DNA of 10,789 bases from assembly GCA_023251335.1 (NCBI GenBank), contig JAHEZA010000044.1:1-10789 (forward strand). The letters are read 5' to 3'. A program made the translations under genes and the position numbers. Source of the DNA: Chitinophagaceae bacterium. Its GTDB lineage: Bacteria; Bacteroidota; Bacteroidia; Chitinophagales; Chitinophagaceae. The notes beneath the pieces are model-generated. The model saw only the letters and a list, made by a program, of their open reading frames with translations, made no database searches and was not told the origin of the DNA. Below are positions 1-7,094 of this stretch, piece after piece (positions within the stretch are counted from its first letter, which is position 1; every line of letters begins with the position of its first letter).

Positions 1-43
1 TCCAATTTCTTCAATTGATTTCACAAGATGCCAGACGCTGAAA

Positions 44-610
44 TTATTCTTTAACACGCTCTACATATTCGCCGGATTTTGTATTTATTCTTATTAATTC
101 ACCTTCATTTACAAATAAAGGAACATTTACTGTAGCGCCAGTTTCTACAGTTGCCGGTTTCAATGTCTTTGTCGCAGTATCCCCTCTCATGCCAGGCTCG
201 CTATAGGTGACCAGCAGTACTATTTTATCCGGAAGTTCTACACCCATTGGGGCGTCTGTTTCGGTATTTATTAAAACGGAAACTTCCTGCCCATCTTTTA
301 AAAATTGCGGCGCATCCACCATTTCCGGAGTTACGACTATTTGTTCATAGTTCTCTGTATTCATAAAAGTATAGCCGGTATCGTCTTTAAATAAAAATTG
401 ATACGGCTGCTTTTCAACTCTTACCGGATGAATGGTTTCGCCACTGTTCCATGTTTGTTCGATGGTGCGCGAATTATCCACACCTTTCAATTTTGCCCAA
501 ACTTTGGCGCCAGCCCGCGCTGTTTTATTTTGTCCAAAGTCAACGACGGTGTAAAGGTTGCCGTCAATTTTTAAAATCAACCCAGTTCTTATATCTGAAG
601 TAGTTGCCAT
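44..610 (-). CDS. efp: Elongation factor P, arginine-tip variant
   Basis: EF-P is a cytoplasmic translation factor that binds between the ribosomal P and E sites and relieves stalling at polyproline stretches. The 188-residue length is normal, with an N-terminal KOW-like domain (about 1-63) and two OB domains (about 68-123 and 131-187). The EF-P signature K-x-A-x4-G-x2-[LIV]-x-V-P-x2-[LIV]-x2-G is matched at residues 151-170, and the C-terminus SGEYVERVK is typical. The tip loop of domain I, KPGKG in E. coli EF-P, here reads KTARA (residues 29-33), so Arg32 sits where the modified lysine would be. The loop resembles the Arg tips of EarP-type EF-P and of YeiP/EfpL, but the rest of the protein, especially the C-terminus, looks like a normal EF-P. 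From memory, similar KTARA tips occur in other Chitinophagaceae EF-P proteins. The gene is divergent from the thioredoxin-like gene. The identity is secure; the tip modification is unknown. Confidence 0.97.
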   Translation of the reverse strand: MATTSDIRTGLILKIDGNLYTVVDFGQNKTARAGAKVWAKLKGVDNSRTIEQTWNSGETIHPVRVEKQPYQFLFKDDTGYTFMNTENYEQIVVTPEMVDAPQFLKDGQEVSVLINTETDAPMGVELPDKIVLLVTYSEPGMRGDTATKTLKPATVETGATVNVPLFVNEGELIRINTKSGEYVERVKE

Positions 611-631
611 AGAAAAAAAAATTTAAGGTGG

Positions 632-639
632 CAAAGGTA
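632..639 (-). promoter_or_regulatory. Candidate -7 box of the efp promoter
   Basis: Read on the minus strand this is TACCTTTG, a perfect match to the Bacteroidota -7 consensus TAnnTTTG. It lies 21 bases before the efp ATG and would give a leader of roughly 15 bases. I see no convincing TTG/TTTG -33 element at the usual distance, so this rests on the -7 box and its position alone. Confidence 0.45.
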
Positions 640-684
640 AAATATTTGTTTTACTGTGCCATTGGAAAAAACAGGCCCACCACC

Positions 685-738
685 GATGACCATCACCGAC
701 CACAATAATAGCATCCGGATTTGTCTGTGGTCGTCATC
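685..738. other. Imperfect inverted repeat (hairpin) between divergent genes
   Basis: CGACCACA (697-704) is the exact reverse complement of TGTGGTCG (726-733), giving an 8-bp stem around a 21-base loop. Just outside it, GATGA (685-689) can pair with TCATC (734-738) across a 7-base bulge on the left side. The patch is visibly richer in G and C than its flanks. It lies between the candidate promoters of efp and the thioredoxin-like gene. It could be an operator, a dispersed palindromic repeat unit or chance; nothing in the window decides between these. Confidence 0.35.
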
Positions 739-757
739 TGTCGTCCGTTTTTTCAGC

Positions 758-765
758 TACCTTTA
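758..765 (+). promoter_or_regulatory. Candidate -7 box for the thioredoxin-like gene
   Basis: TACCTTTA differs from TAnnTTTG only at its last base and ends 13 bases before the GTG at 779. A start here would put transcription downstream of the alternative ATG at 656, which supports the GTG as the true start. No clear -33 element is visible. Confidence 0.25.
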
Positions 766-778
766 TAAAAAATTAGCC

Positions 779-1279
779 GTGAAAAATTTATTGATGTTTT
801 GTGCATTTACTTTTATTACATGTGGTGCATTTGCGCAAATTGATTCAGCCAAAGAGAAGCCAGTCTATCTTCGCTTTCCTACCATCCCGGAGTTTACCAT
901 CTATAAAGCGCCGGACAGTACGTCGTTTACAAGAGAAGATCTACAAAAGAAAAAGAATACCATTTTTATTGTTTTCAGTCCCGACTGCGGGCATTGCCAG
1001 CGTGAAACGGAAATGATCACCCAAAATATTCAAAAGTTCAAGAACACACAGATCGTGATGGTAACTTATCTTCCTTATTCGGAAATGATCAAGTTCTATC
1101 ATATATATAAGATAGCCAATTATGCAAAGATTACTATGGCACGAGACACGAAATATTTCTTCCCGGTATTTTTTAAAGTCCAAAATCTCCCTTCCATTTA
1201 TGTGTACGACAAAGAGGGAAATTTTAAACACGCCTTCGAGGGCGATGTAAAACCTGAAACAATTTTAGCCGTGTTATAG
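779..1279 (+). CDS. Secreted thioredoxin-fold protein with CGHC active site
   Basis: A 166-residue exported protein of the thioredoxin/TlpA-like superfamily, probably acting on thiols or disulfides in the periplasm. From the GTG at 779 the protein begins with a lysine-then-hydrophobic signal peptide ending in GAFAQ, with cleavage likely before the glutamine. The redox centre is C70-G-H-C73 in the context FSPDCGHCQRE, and the cis-proline loop is visible as NLPSIYVYD. The frame stays open back to an ATG at 656, but that extension would place about 40 unrelated residues before the signal peptide and run through the hairpin, so I reject it. The usual TlpA tryptophan before the first cysteine is replaced by Pro-Asp, and the pair between the cysteines is Gly-His, as in protein disulfide isomerases; the same form is common in Bacteroidota thiol-disulfide proteins. 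No partner gene is adjacent. The fold is well supported; whether it oxidises or reduces is not. Confidence 0.85.
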   Translation: MKNLLMFCAFTFITCGAFAQIDSAKEKPVYLRFPTIPEFTIYKAPDSTSFTREDLQKKKNTIFIVFSPDCGHCQRETEMITQNIQKFKNTQIVMVTYLPYSEMIKFYHIYKIANYAKITMARDTKYFFPVFFKVQNLPSIYVYDKEGNFKHAFEGDVKPETILAVL

Positions 1280-1461
1280 ATCTTCCTTTTTATCAAACTT
1301 CTTTGAGCGACGGAAGGCAATAAAACAGAAAACTCCGTTATTTGTTGCTTTACTACAGTTGATTGGCGGTATTTCAAATTTTTAAGGGTTCAAAATATAT
1401 TGCCGGCTAAAAATTAAAATCAGGGAAATTTCTTTGTTTACTGTGGAATAACATTTATACT

Positions 1462-1492
1462 TTTGACCTCATTTTTTAATGACAATATTTTG
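1462..1492 (+). promoter_or_regulatory. Candidate promoter for the SGNH hydrolase gene
   Basis: A TTTG at 1462-1465 is followed 19 bases later by ATATTTTG (1485-1492), which keeps the TTTG half of the Bacteroidota -7 box TAnnTTTG but not its leading TA. Transcription would start near 1499, giving a leader of about 15 bases. The rest of the 1280-1514 gap shows no RNA gene, clear terminator or small reading frame that I can support. Confidence 0.4.
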
Positions 1493-1514
1493 ATATTAAA
1501 GTAAATAAATCACA

Positions 1515-2237
1515 ATGAAACATGCTGGAATTCTATTTTGTCTCGGATTATCCCTATCATTATTTGCGCCATCTTTAAAAGCACAGACGGAGACAATGAA
1601 AAACGAATTGAATGAAACCAATGACTGGCCAAATCTTCGGCGCTATAGAAATGAAAATGCTCAACTGAAGCCGGAAACGAACCGGGTAGTTTTTATGGGA
1701 AACTCCATCACCGATGCCTGGATAAAAGTAAGCCCTGAATTTTTTAAAGCGCACCCCAACTATGTCGATAGAGGTATCAGCGGCCAAACCACACCGCAAA
1801 TGCTAATCAGGTTTCGCCAGGATGTAATAGATCTGCATCCTCAGGTAGTACTTATTCTCGCAGGCATCAACGATATAGCAGGAAATACAGGACCTTCTAC
1901 ACTGGATATGATTGAAAATAACCTGGCATCAATGGCGCAGCTGGCAAAAGCAAACGGAATTAAAGTAATTCTTTGTTCTGTGCTTCCGGCATATACCATT
2001 CCCTGGAGACAAGGCATTGAACCGGTGCAGAAAATTATTGATCTTAATATGTGGATAAAAACATTCGCGGCAGAAAATAATTTTACCTACCTGGATTATC
2101 ACTCCGCGATGGCGGACGAAAGGAAAGGTTTACCTGAAAAATATTCGAAAGATGGCGTGCATCCAACGGCTGCGGGATATGCTGTGATGGAACCAATGGC
2201 TGTTAAAGCAATCGCTTACGCGTTAAAAGAAAAATAA
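1515..2237 (+). CDS. Secreted SGNH/GDSL-family hydrolase (probable esterase)
   Basis: A 240-residue exported serine esterase of the SGNH/GDSL_2 superfamily; such enzymes remove acyl, often acetyl, groups from sugars or lipids. The signal peptide covers residues 1-23 (ending SLKA before Gln24). All four blocks are present: block I FMGNSIT with the nucleophile Ser64, block II GISG with Gly90, block III AGIND with Asn119, and block V DGVHPTAAGY with Asp213 and His216. Ser64, Asp213 and His216 make a full catalytic triad, so the enzyme should be active. Block I reads GNSIT rather than GDSL, as in many Bacteroidota carbohydrate or acetyl esterases. No polysaccharide-degradation genes adjoin it, so the substrate is open. 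It lies 160 bases before the receptor operon on the same strand, and a promoter-like sequence in that gap suggests separate transcription. Confidence 0.93.
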   Translation: MKHAGILFCLGLSLSLFAPSLKAQTETMKNELNETNDWPNLRRYRNENAQLKPETNRVVFMGNSITDAWIKVSPEFFKAHPNYVDRGISGQTTPQMLIRFRQDVIDLHPQVVLILAGINDIAGNTGPSTLDMIENNLASMAQLAKANGIKVILCSVLPAYTIPWRQGIEPVQKIIDLNMWIKTFAAENNFTYLDYHSAMADERKGLPEKYSKDGVHPTAAGYAVMEPMAVKAIAYALKEK

Positions 2238-2359
2238 TGCTTTTGATTTTTTGAATCTCACATAACTGTTATAAAAAAACATTATTATTGAGGCAACAAA
2301 GTCTATTTTGCGTTGTCATATTACCAAAACGTTTATCTATGTTGTTTATGAAATGTAGA

Positions 2360-2389
2360 TTGTAATTAAAACAGATTGTCTTAAATTTA
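2360..2389 (+). promoter_or_regulatory. Candidate promoter of the five-gene surface operon
   Basis: TTG at 2360-2362 is followed after 19 bases by TAAATTTA (2382-2389), one base off TAnnTTTG. The spacing fits Bacteroidota promoters. Transcription would begin only a base or two before the ATG at 2398, so the first message would be almost leaderless. A second TTTG-containing box, TATTTTG at 2304-2310, lies further upstream and is an alternative. The gap also holds a small palindrome, ATAACTGTTAT (2262-2272), of unknown meaning. Confidence 0.33.
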
Positions 2390-2397
2390 AAACATAG

Positions 2398-3123
2398 ATG
2401 AAAATTTTTCTCCTTTTTCTTAGTTGTTTCTTTTCACTGGCTTCCTCCTTTTCGCAAAGTGTACAAAAAGATTCGATAACTAATTTGCAAATAAAAAATG
2501 CCATTGACTTATACAATCACTTTACCGATGGCCAGGCTCCCATCTTTAATGGTCCCGAATATATTTATTATAGTTTCAAAATGGAGGGTGATCCTTATTT
2601 CGAAAAAGCAGGTTATTCAAAAGGCTGGGTCGGCTACAAAGCCCGGATTTATACACCGGTTTCATTATTTTTTGATATCCATAGAAACGAATTGGTTATT
2701 TTGAACGCGGACAGTACCGCGGAGATTGTAATGCAAAACGAAAATGTTGACAGCTTTAATTTGCATGGCCACACCTTTATTTCGCTACGGGAAAACCAAC
2801 ATGAAAATCTGTACAATACCGCTTTTTACGATCGGCTGTACAATGGCCATACACAGCTGTTTGCCAGGAGATTCAAAACGATGGACCAGAAAATCACGAG
2901 CGATTTTTTAATAAGGGTATTTCAGCAAAAGAACCGATTGTATATTCATAAAGAGGGATTGTATTACCTGGTGAGTAACAAAAAGGATGTATTCAAATTA
3001 TTTGCTGACAAAAAATCTGCTTTAAAAAAACAAATGCATAAGGCACATATCAAATTTCGTCGAAAAAATTTCGAAGCGGCCTTGGTGCAAGCAATCGCAT
3101 TCTATGACCAACTAACTTATTAA
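2398..3123 (+). CDS. Exported protein of unknown function, first gene of the operon
   Basis: I do not recognise a named family. The 241-residue product has a clear signal peptide (residues 1-19, ending SSFS before Gln20) and no lipobox or further membrane segment, so it is probably periplasmic or outer-membrane associated. The middle is rich in aromatic residues and short alternating strands (YIYYSF, YKARIYTPVSLFF), suggesting beta structure. The last 60 residues turn basic and helical (NKKDVFKLFADKKSALKKQ, then KFRRKNFEAALVQAIAFYDQL). From memory, this tail type, a lysine-rich helix ending in a YY/YD-x-L motif, recurs in several unnamed Bacteroidota exported proteins. The stop lies one base before the receptor ATG, so the two genes are almost certainly co-translated and the protein is a candidate accessory factor of the receptor. 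It has no zinc-finger, anti-sigma or enzyme motif that I can see. Confidence 0.85.
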   Translation: MKIFLLFLSCFFSLASSFSQSVQKDSITNLQIKNAIDLYNHFTDGQAPIFNGPEYIYYSFKMEGDPYFEKAGYSKGWVGYKARIYTPVSLFFDIHRNELVILNADSTAEIVMQNENVDSFNLHGHTFISLRENQHENLYNTAFYDRLYNGHTQLFARRFKTMDQKITSDFLIRVFQQKNRLYIHKEGLYYLVSNKKDVFKLFADKKSALKKQMHKAHIKFRRKNFEAALVQAIAFYDQLTY

Positions 3124-3124
3124 T

Positions 3125-5908
3125 ATGAAACAGGGATTCTGTTTATTGATCACTTTTATTTTATTATTTTCTCATAGCCATGTGTACGCTCAGCAAGAAC
3201 ATGACAATTTAATAACCGGAAATTTTCAAAATGCCACCTTCAATGAATTCGTAAAGAAAGTAGAGGTGCAAACCGATTTTCATTTCTATTATGAAGCCGC
3301 CCAGTTTGATAGTTTGGCCATCACACTTTCGGTAAAAGAGGCGCATTTACCTTCGGTATTAGACCGCGTGTTTGCCAATACGAATTGGCACTATGTTGTA
3401 GATAAAAACAACAATGTATTTATTACAAGAGGATTTGAAATCGCGGCAGAATTACCTTACGGCTTTTTCAATGGCGAAACAGATACAACTGGCGTAACGG
3501 CAAAAAGAAAGACCGAACAGGTTTCGGCTCCGGGCAAACCACAAAAAGTAAATCATGAGATCCTGATAGAAAATAAATTATTTGAAATCGGGATTAAAAG
3601 AAATGAAGCACCAAAGGGTAAAGTTAATATTGCAGGATACATACGCGACGCACAAAATGGAGAAGCGATTTCAGGCGCGCTGATCTATATAGATCATCCA
3701 CACATACAGGTAAACAGCGATCAATTTGGTTACTATTCAATGATATTGCCAGCCGGAGGCCATACACTAAATATTATAGCTCCCGGCATGTTTGATACCA
3801 AACGGCAAATGATGCTATATTCAGATGGAAAGTTTGACGTAGAAATGGATGAAAAGATACTTAAACTAAAAGAAGTAGTGGTTGAAGCAGGTAAAGAAAA
3901 AAATGTTCGCAGTACAACTATGGGAATGGATCAACTAAAGATGAACGCCGTCAAACAAATTCCTGCTGTATTGGGCGAGGTAGATGTCTTAAGGGCTGTG
4001 CTAAGTTTGCCCGGCGTAAAATCAGTAGGAGAAGCCAGTACGGGTTTAAATGTGAGAGGCGGAGCCACTGATCAGAATCTTATTCTATTCAACGGAATGA
4101 ATGTCTATAATCCATCCCATCTTTTTGGTTTCTTTTCAGCATTTGATGGCGATGTCATAAAAGACGTGTCATTGTATAAAAGCAGTATTCCTGCGAAATA
4201 TGGTGGAAGAATATCTTCCGTGCTGGATATTACTTCCCTTGATGGTAATGATAAAAAAATAGGCGGTTCGGCGGGCATTGGGCCGCTTACCAGTAAAGTA
4301 ACGCTCGAAGGTCCTATCATTAATAGTAAAACAACCTTTGTGGCCGGTGTGCGTGCTACCTATTCCGACTGGATACTAAAACTGTTGCCGGAGGAATACA
4401 GCAATAGCAGCGCTTCTTTTCATGACGCTACCTTACACATCAACCATAAATTAAATGACAAGAACACCATTTATGCTAATGGGTATTTAAGTGGCGACAA
4501 ATTCAGGCTCAACAGCGATACCACTTATCAATATCATAATAAAAACGCCAACATTAACTGGAAACATATTTTCAATAATCGTTTCTATGGGGTACTTTCC
4601 GCAGGCATAGACCATTATGATTATAACGTAGCATTTGAGGGAGATTCTGTAAGTGCTGCTGATCTTGATTTTGCCATTAATCAATATAAAGCGAATCTCG
4701 ATTTTAGCTATTTCCTCAGTAATAAACACAAACTTTCTTTCGGCCTAAGCAGCATTTATTATCACGTGAACAGTGGCACGCTGGATCCGATTGGAAAACA
4801 ATCGCTTGTTATAGCCGATACGCTCGAAACAGAACAGGCGTTGGAGAGCGCTGTTTATTTGTCAGACAATTTTAATGTATCATCAAATTTCTCTATTGAT
4901 GCCGGATTGCGGTTTTCATACTACAATTATCTCGGGCCAAAGCATATAAATACCTATGCGCCCGGATTGCCTAAAACATTAGACAACATTATCAGCACTG
5001 ATTTTTATTCAAAGGGCAAAAACATAAAAACATATATGTACCCTGAATACCGCCTCTCAGCCAGGTATTTATTGCCGGGAAATACTTCGATTAAAGCTTC
5101 TGTCAACAGTCTTAGCCAATACATCCACATGCTTACTAATAGCACTACCATCTCACCAACGGACGTCTGGAAACTGGCAGATCCCAATATTAAACCTCAA
5201 CAGGGAGCTCAGGTATCTTTGGGCTTATACAAAAACTTTAAAAACAATACGATCGAAACTTCTGTAGAAGTTTATTACAAATGGTTTACTAATTACCTGG
5301 ATTATAGGAGTGGCGCCGTATTGGTGATGAATCATCATATTGAAACCGATGTAATCAACACAGACGGAACTGCTTACGGAATAGAACTATTGCTGAAAAA
5401 GCCAACAGGAAAACTAAATGGCTGGGTTAGTTATACTTACTCGCGTTCTTTATTGAAACAAAACGACCCGTATGCAGGCGAAAAAATTAATAAAGGCATG
5501 GAATACCCAAGCAATTTTGACCAGCCTAATAACATTAATTTTATTGGCAATTACCGGTTGACGCATCGATTTAGTTTTTCTTTGAATTTCACTTACAGTA
5601 CAGGCCGGCCTATTACATTGCCAATTGCTGAATACGATTATGCCGGTTCGGTAAGGGTGTTGTATTCTGAAAGAAATGCGTATCGCGTTCCGGATTACTT
5701 CCGTTCAGATTTTTCAATGAATCTGGAAGGCAACCATAAAGTACACCAAAAAACACATAATTCCTGGACCTTGGGAATATATAACCTGACTGGGCGTAAG
5801 AATGCTTACTCAGTATATTTTATTTCGCAGAATGGCGGCATACAAGGTTACAAGTTGTCCATTTTTGGAACCGCTGTTCCGTTTATTACGTATAATATTC
5901 GCTTTTAA
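3125..5908 (+). CDS. TonB-dependent outer-membrane receptor with STN and carboxypeptidase-like domains
   Basis: A 927-residue outer-membrane transporter powered by TonB-ExbBD. Domains in order: signal peptide 1-23 (VYAQ); a secretin/TonB short N-terminal (STN) domain about 28-103, starting GNFQNATFNEFVKKV; a linker about 104-166; a carboxypeptidase-regulatory-like beta domain about 167-242 (IAGYIRDAQNGEAISGALIY); the plug about 262-370, with NVRGGATDQNLILFNGMNVY and the closing AKYGGRISSVLDI; then a beta barrel to the end, closing on a terminal phenylalanine (ITYNIRF). In FecA-type receptors the STN domain contacts an inner-membrane anti-sigma factor, but no FecI/FecR-like gene is in this window. 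The receptor is not a typical SusC, since it has an STN domain and no SusD follows. Its neighbours are two DUF4249 lipoproteins, which often accompany this class of receptor. Nothing in the barrel reveals the ligand. The protein appears full-length and intact. Confidence 0.95.
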   Translation: MKQGFCLLITFILLFSHSHVYAQQEHDNLITGNFQNATFNEFVKKVEVQTDFHFYYEAAQFDSLAITLSVKEAHLPSVLDRVFANTNWHYVVDKNNNVFITRGFEIAAELPYGFFNGETDTTGVTAKRKTEQVSAPGKPQKVNHEILIENKLFEIGIKRNEAPKGKVNIAGYIRDAQNGEAISGALIYIDHPHIQVNSDQFGYYSMILPAGGHTLNIIAPGMFDTKRQMMLYSDGKFDVEMDEKILKLKEVVVEAGKEKNVRSTTMGMDQLKMNAVKQIPAVLGEVDVLRAVLSLPGVKSVGEASTGLNVRGGATDQNLILFNGMNVYNPSHLFGFFSAFDGDVIKDVSLYKSSIPAKYGGRISSVLDITSLDGNDKKIGGSAGIGPLTSKVTLEGPIINSKTTFVAGVRATYSDWILKLLPEEYSNSSASFHDATLHINHKLNDKNTIYANGYLSGDKFRLNSDTTYQYHNKNANINWKHIFNNRFYGVLSAGIDHYDYNVAFEGDSVSAADLDFAINQYKANLDFSYFLSNKHKLSFGLSSIYYHVNSGTLDPIGKQSLVIADTLETEQALESAVYLSDNFNVSSNFSIDAGLRFSYYNYLGPKHINTYAPGLPKTLDNIISTDFYSKGKNIKTYMYPEYRLSARYLLPGNTSIKASVNSLSQYIHMLTNSTTISPTDVWKLADPNIKPQQGAQVSLGLYKNFKNNTIETSVEVYYKWFTNYLDYRSGAVLVMNHHIETDVINTDGTAYGIELLLKKPTGKLNGWVSYTYSRSLLKQNDPYAGEKINKGMEYPSNFDQPNNINFIGNYRLTHRFSFSLNFTYSTGRPITLPIAEYDYAGSVRVLYSERNAYRVPDYFRSDFSMNLEGNHKVHQKTHNSWTLGIYNLTGRKNAYSVYFISQNGGIQGYKLSIFGTAVPFITYNIRF

Positions 5909-5909
5909 A

Positions 5910-5949
5910 ATGAAACAAAATTATTTTTTACCGAAATTGTTCGTTTACT
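5910..5949 (+). repeat. Near-identical 40-base direct repeat, copy 1 (gene start)
   Basis: The first 40 bases of this DUF4249 gene match the first 40 bases of the next one (7055-7094) with a single difference, G/A at the third position of codon 8. Further into the genes silent positions differ often, so this end has stayed unusually alike. Confidence 0.9.
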
Positions 5950-7043
5950 ATGTATGCATTGTGTTGCTTTCCAACTGCAAAACGCCATACGAACCGCCGG
6001 TACAAAATGAAAAACAGCATTTCCTGGTGGTGGAAGGATTCTTGAACGGAAACGGACTTACTACCATAAAATTGAGCCGAACCAGGAATATCACCCACGG
6101 TGATTCTGCGGCATATATCTTTGAGGACGGTGCTAATGTAAGAATAGAGGATAACAGCAATGACATTTACCCATTGTATAATTCGGGGAAGGGAACATAT
6201 ACCGGATATCTTTTCGCAAACCCGTCTTATCTTTTCAGGTTACACATTACTACCGCCGACAATAAGGAGTACCTTTCAGATGCTGTAGTATTTAAACCAT
6301 CACCGCCTATTGACCAAATTGGCTGGAAGTTCAGGAACGGCGATGTTCAGGTTTATGCAAATACTCATGATCCCCAGAATAGTACACGTTATTACCGCTG
6401 GGAATATGAAGAAACCTGGGAATTTCATTCTGAATATTATTCTTTTTTAGAGTACGACGAAAATTCAAATTCTGTAAAAGCAAGAAGTGTTCCGGTGTAT
6501 CAGTGTTGGCGTTTCGACAATTCAAGCCGCATCCTTCTGGGCTCATCGGCTAAATTAAAAGAGGATGTTATCAACCAGGCTCCAATAATTTTAATTCCTT
6601 TTGGGGATAGAAAAATAAGTGTCCTATATAGTATCCTGGTTACGCAATACCCGTTAGATTCCATCGGTTACAACTATTGGAAAGCAATGGAGAGTAACAC
6701 AGAAAATGTAGGCTCTATTTTTGATCCACAACCCAACCTAACCCAGGGAAATATTCATTGCCTTACGGATTCCTTAGAAACAGTAATCGGGTATATTGGT
6801 GCAGGAACCACACAACAAAGCAGACTTTTTATCAGCCATGCAGACATGCCTTCCAATTGGACTCAGATAGCTAAATGCTCAGAGGCAATTGTGCCACCTG
6901 ACAGTTTGCACTGGTATTTTGCACAAAGCGGGTTTGACCCGGTAGATTACGCGGCCCCTCCTGGTAATTTCTTAGGGGCCTCAAAAACATGCGTGGATTG
7001 CACGTTAACGGGCAGTCCTGTTAAACCTGCGTTCTGGCCATAA
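5910..7043 (+). CDS. DUF4249 lipoprotein, first copy
   Basis: A 377-residue lipoprotein of the DUF4249 family, uncharacterised Bacteroidota proteins found next to TonB receptors. The ATG at 5910 follows the receptor stop by one base and opens directly into a signal peptide with lipobox LLSNC, lipidation at Cys23, then KTPYEPP. An in-frame start at 5802 would lie inside the receptor gene and is rejected. Family hallmarks are the post-cysteine PYEPP segment, HFLVVEGFLNG, the central VYQCW (Cys199), NIHCL (Cys284) and the C-terminal CVDC (361 and 364) followed by TGSPVKPAFWP. Besides the lipid cysteine the mature protein has Cys199, 284, 323, 361 and 364, all matched in the next gene. It probably sits on the outer membrane beside the receptor as a ligand-binding lid or partner, by analogy with SusD; this is inference. 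It shares about two-thirds of its residues, by eye, with the next gene. Confidence 0.93.
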   Translation: MKQNYFLPKLFVYYVCIVLLSNCKTPYEPPVQNEKQHFLVVEGFLNGNGLTTIKLSRTRNITHGDSAAYIFEDGANVRIEDNSNDIYPLYNSGKGTYTGYLFANPSYLFRLHITTADNKEYLSDAVVFKPSPPIDQIGWKFRNGDVQVYANTHDPQNSTRYYRWEYEETWEFHSEYYSFLEYDENSNSVKARSVPVYQCWRFDNSSRILLGSSAKLKEDVINQAPIILIPFGDRKISVLYSILVTQYPLDSIGYNYWKAMESNTENVGSIFDPQPNLTQGNIHCLTDSLETVIGYIGAGTTQQSRLFISHADMPSNWTQIAKCSEAIVPPDSLHWYFAQSGFDPVDYAAPPGNFLGASKTCVDCTLTGSPVKPAFWP

Positions 7044-7054
7044 AAAAAAATTGA

Positions 7055-7094
7055 ATGAAACAAAATTATTTTTTACCAAAATTGTTCGTTTACT
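7055..7094 (+). repeat. Near-identical 40-base direct repeat, copy 2 (gene start)
   Basis: This is the partner of 5910-5949, with 39 of 40 bases identical. Part of it, TTGTTCGTTTACTG (7082-7095), recurs exactly at 10654-10667 after the end of the operon. Confidence 0.9.

Noticed and set aside
1..24. Possible GTG gene start on the minus strand at 24 (V-K-S-I-E-E-I-G)
   Set aside because: Only eight codons are visible before the window edge and they match no family I recognise, including the expected accB start; not enough to call.
656..778. N-terminal extension of the thioredoxin-like protein from the ATG at 656
   Set aside because: It would put about 40 low-complexity residues before an evident signal peptide, and the stretch runs through the intergenic hairpin and the candidate promoter; the GTG at 779 fits better.
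801..1016. Plus-strand frames inside real genes (801-1016, 2498-2704, 7308-7508, 7509-7706)
   Set aside because: They are out-of-frame shadows of recognised proteins, without start context or sensible composition.
941..1231. Minus-strand open frame across the thioredoxin-like gene
   Set aside because: It is antisense to a well-supported gene and its translation has no domain or signal; the same holds for minus-strand frames at 1575-1799, 4105-4320, 4487-4729, 5005-5187, 5948-6166, 6331-6546, 7437-7619, 8714-8899 and 9519-9740.
2244..2256. Terminator hairpin after the SGNH hydrolase gene (GATT...AATC)
   Set aside because: The stem is only 4 bp with no following T run; too weak to annotate.
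5802..5909. N-terminal extension of the first DUF4249 protein from the ATG at 5802
   Set aside because: It overlaps the coding end of the receptor in another frame and hides the lipoprotein signal; the ATG at 5910 matches the start of the duplicate copy.
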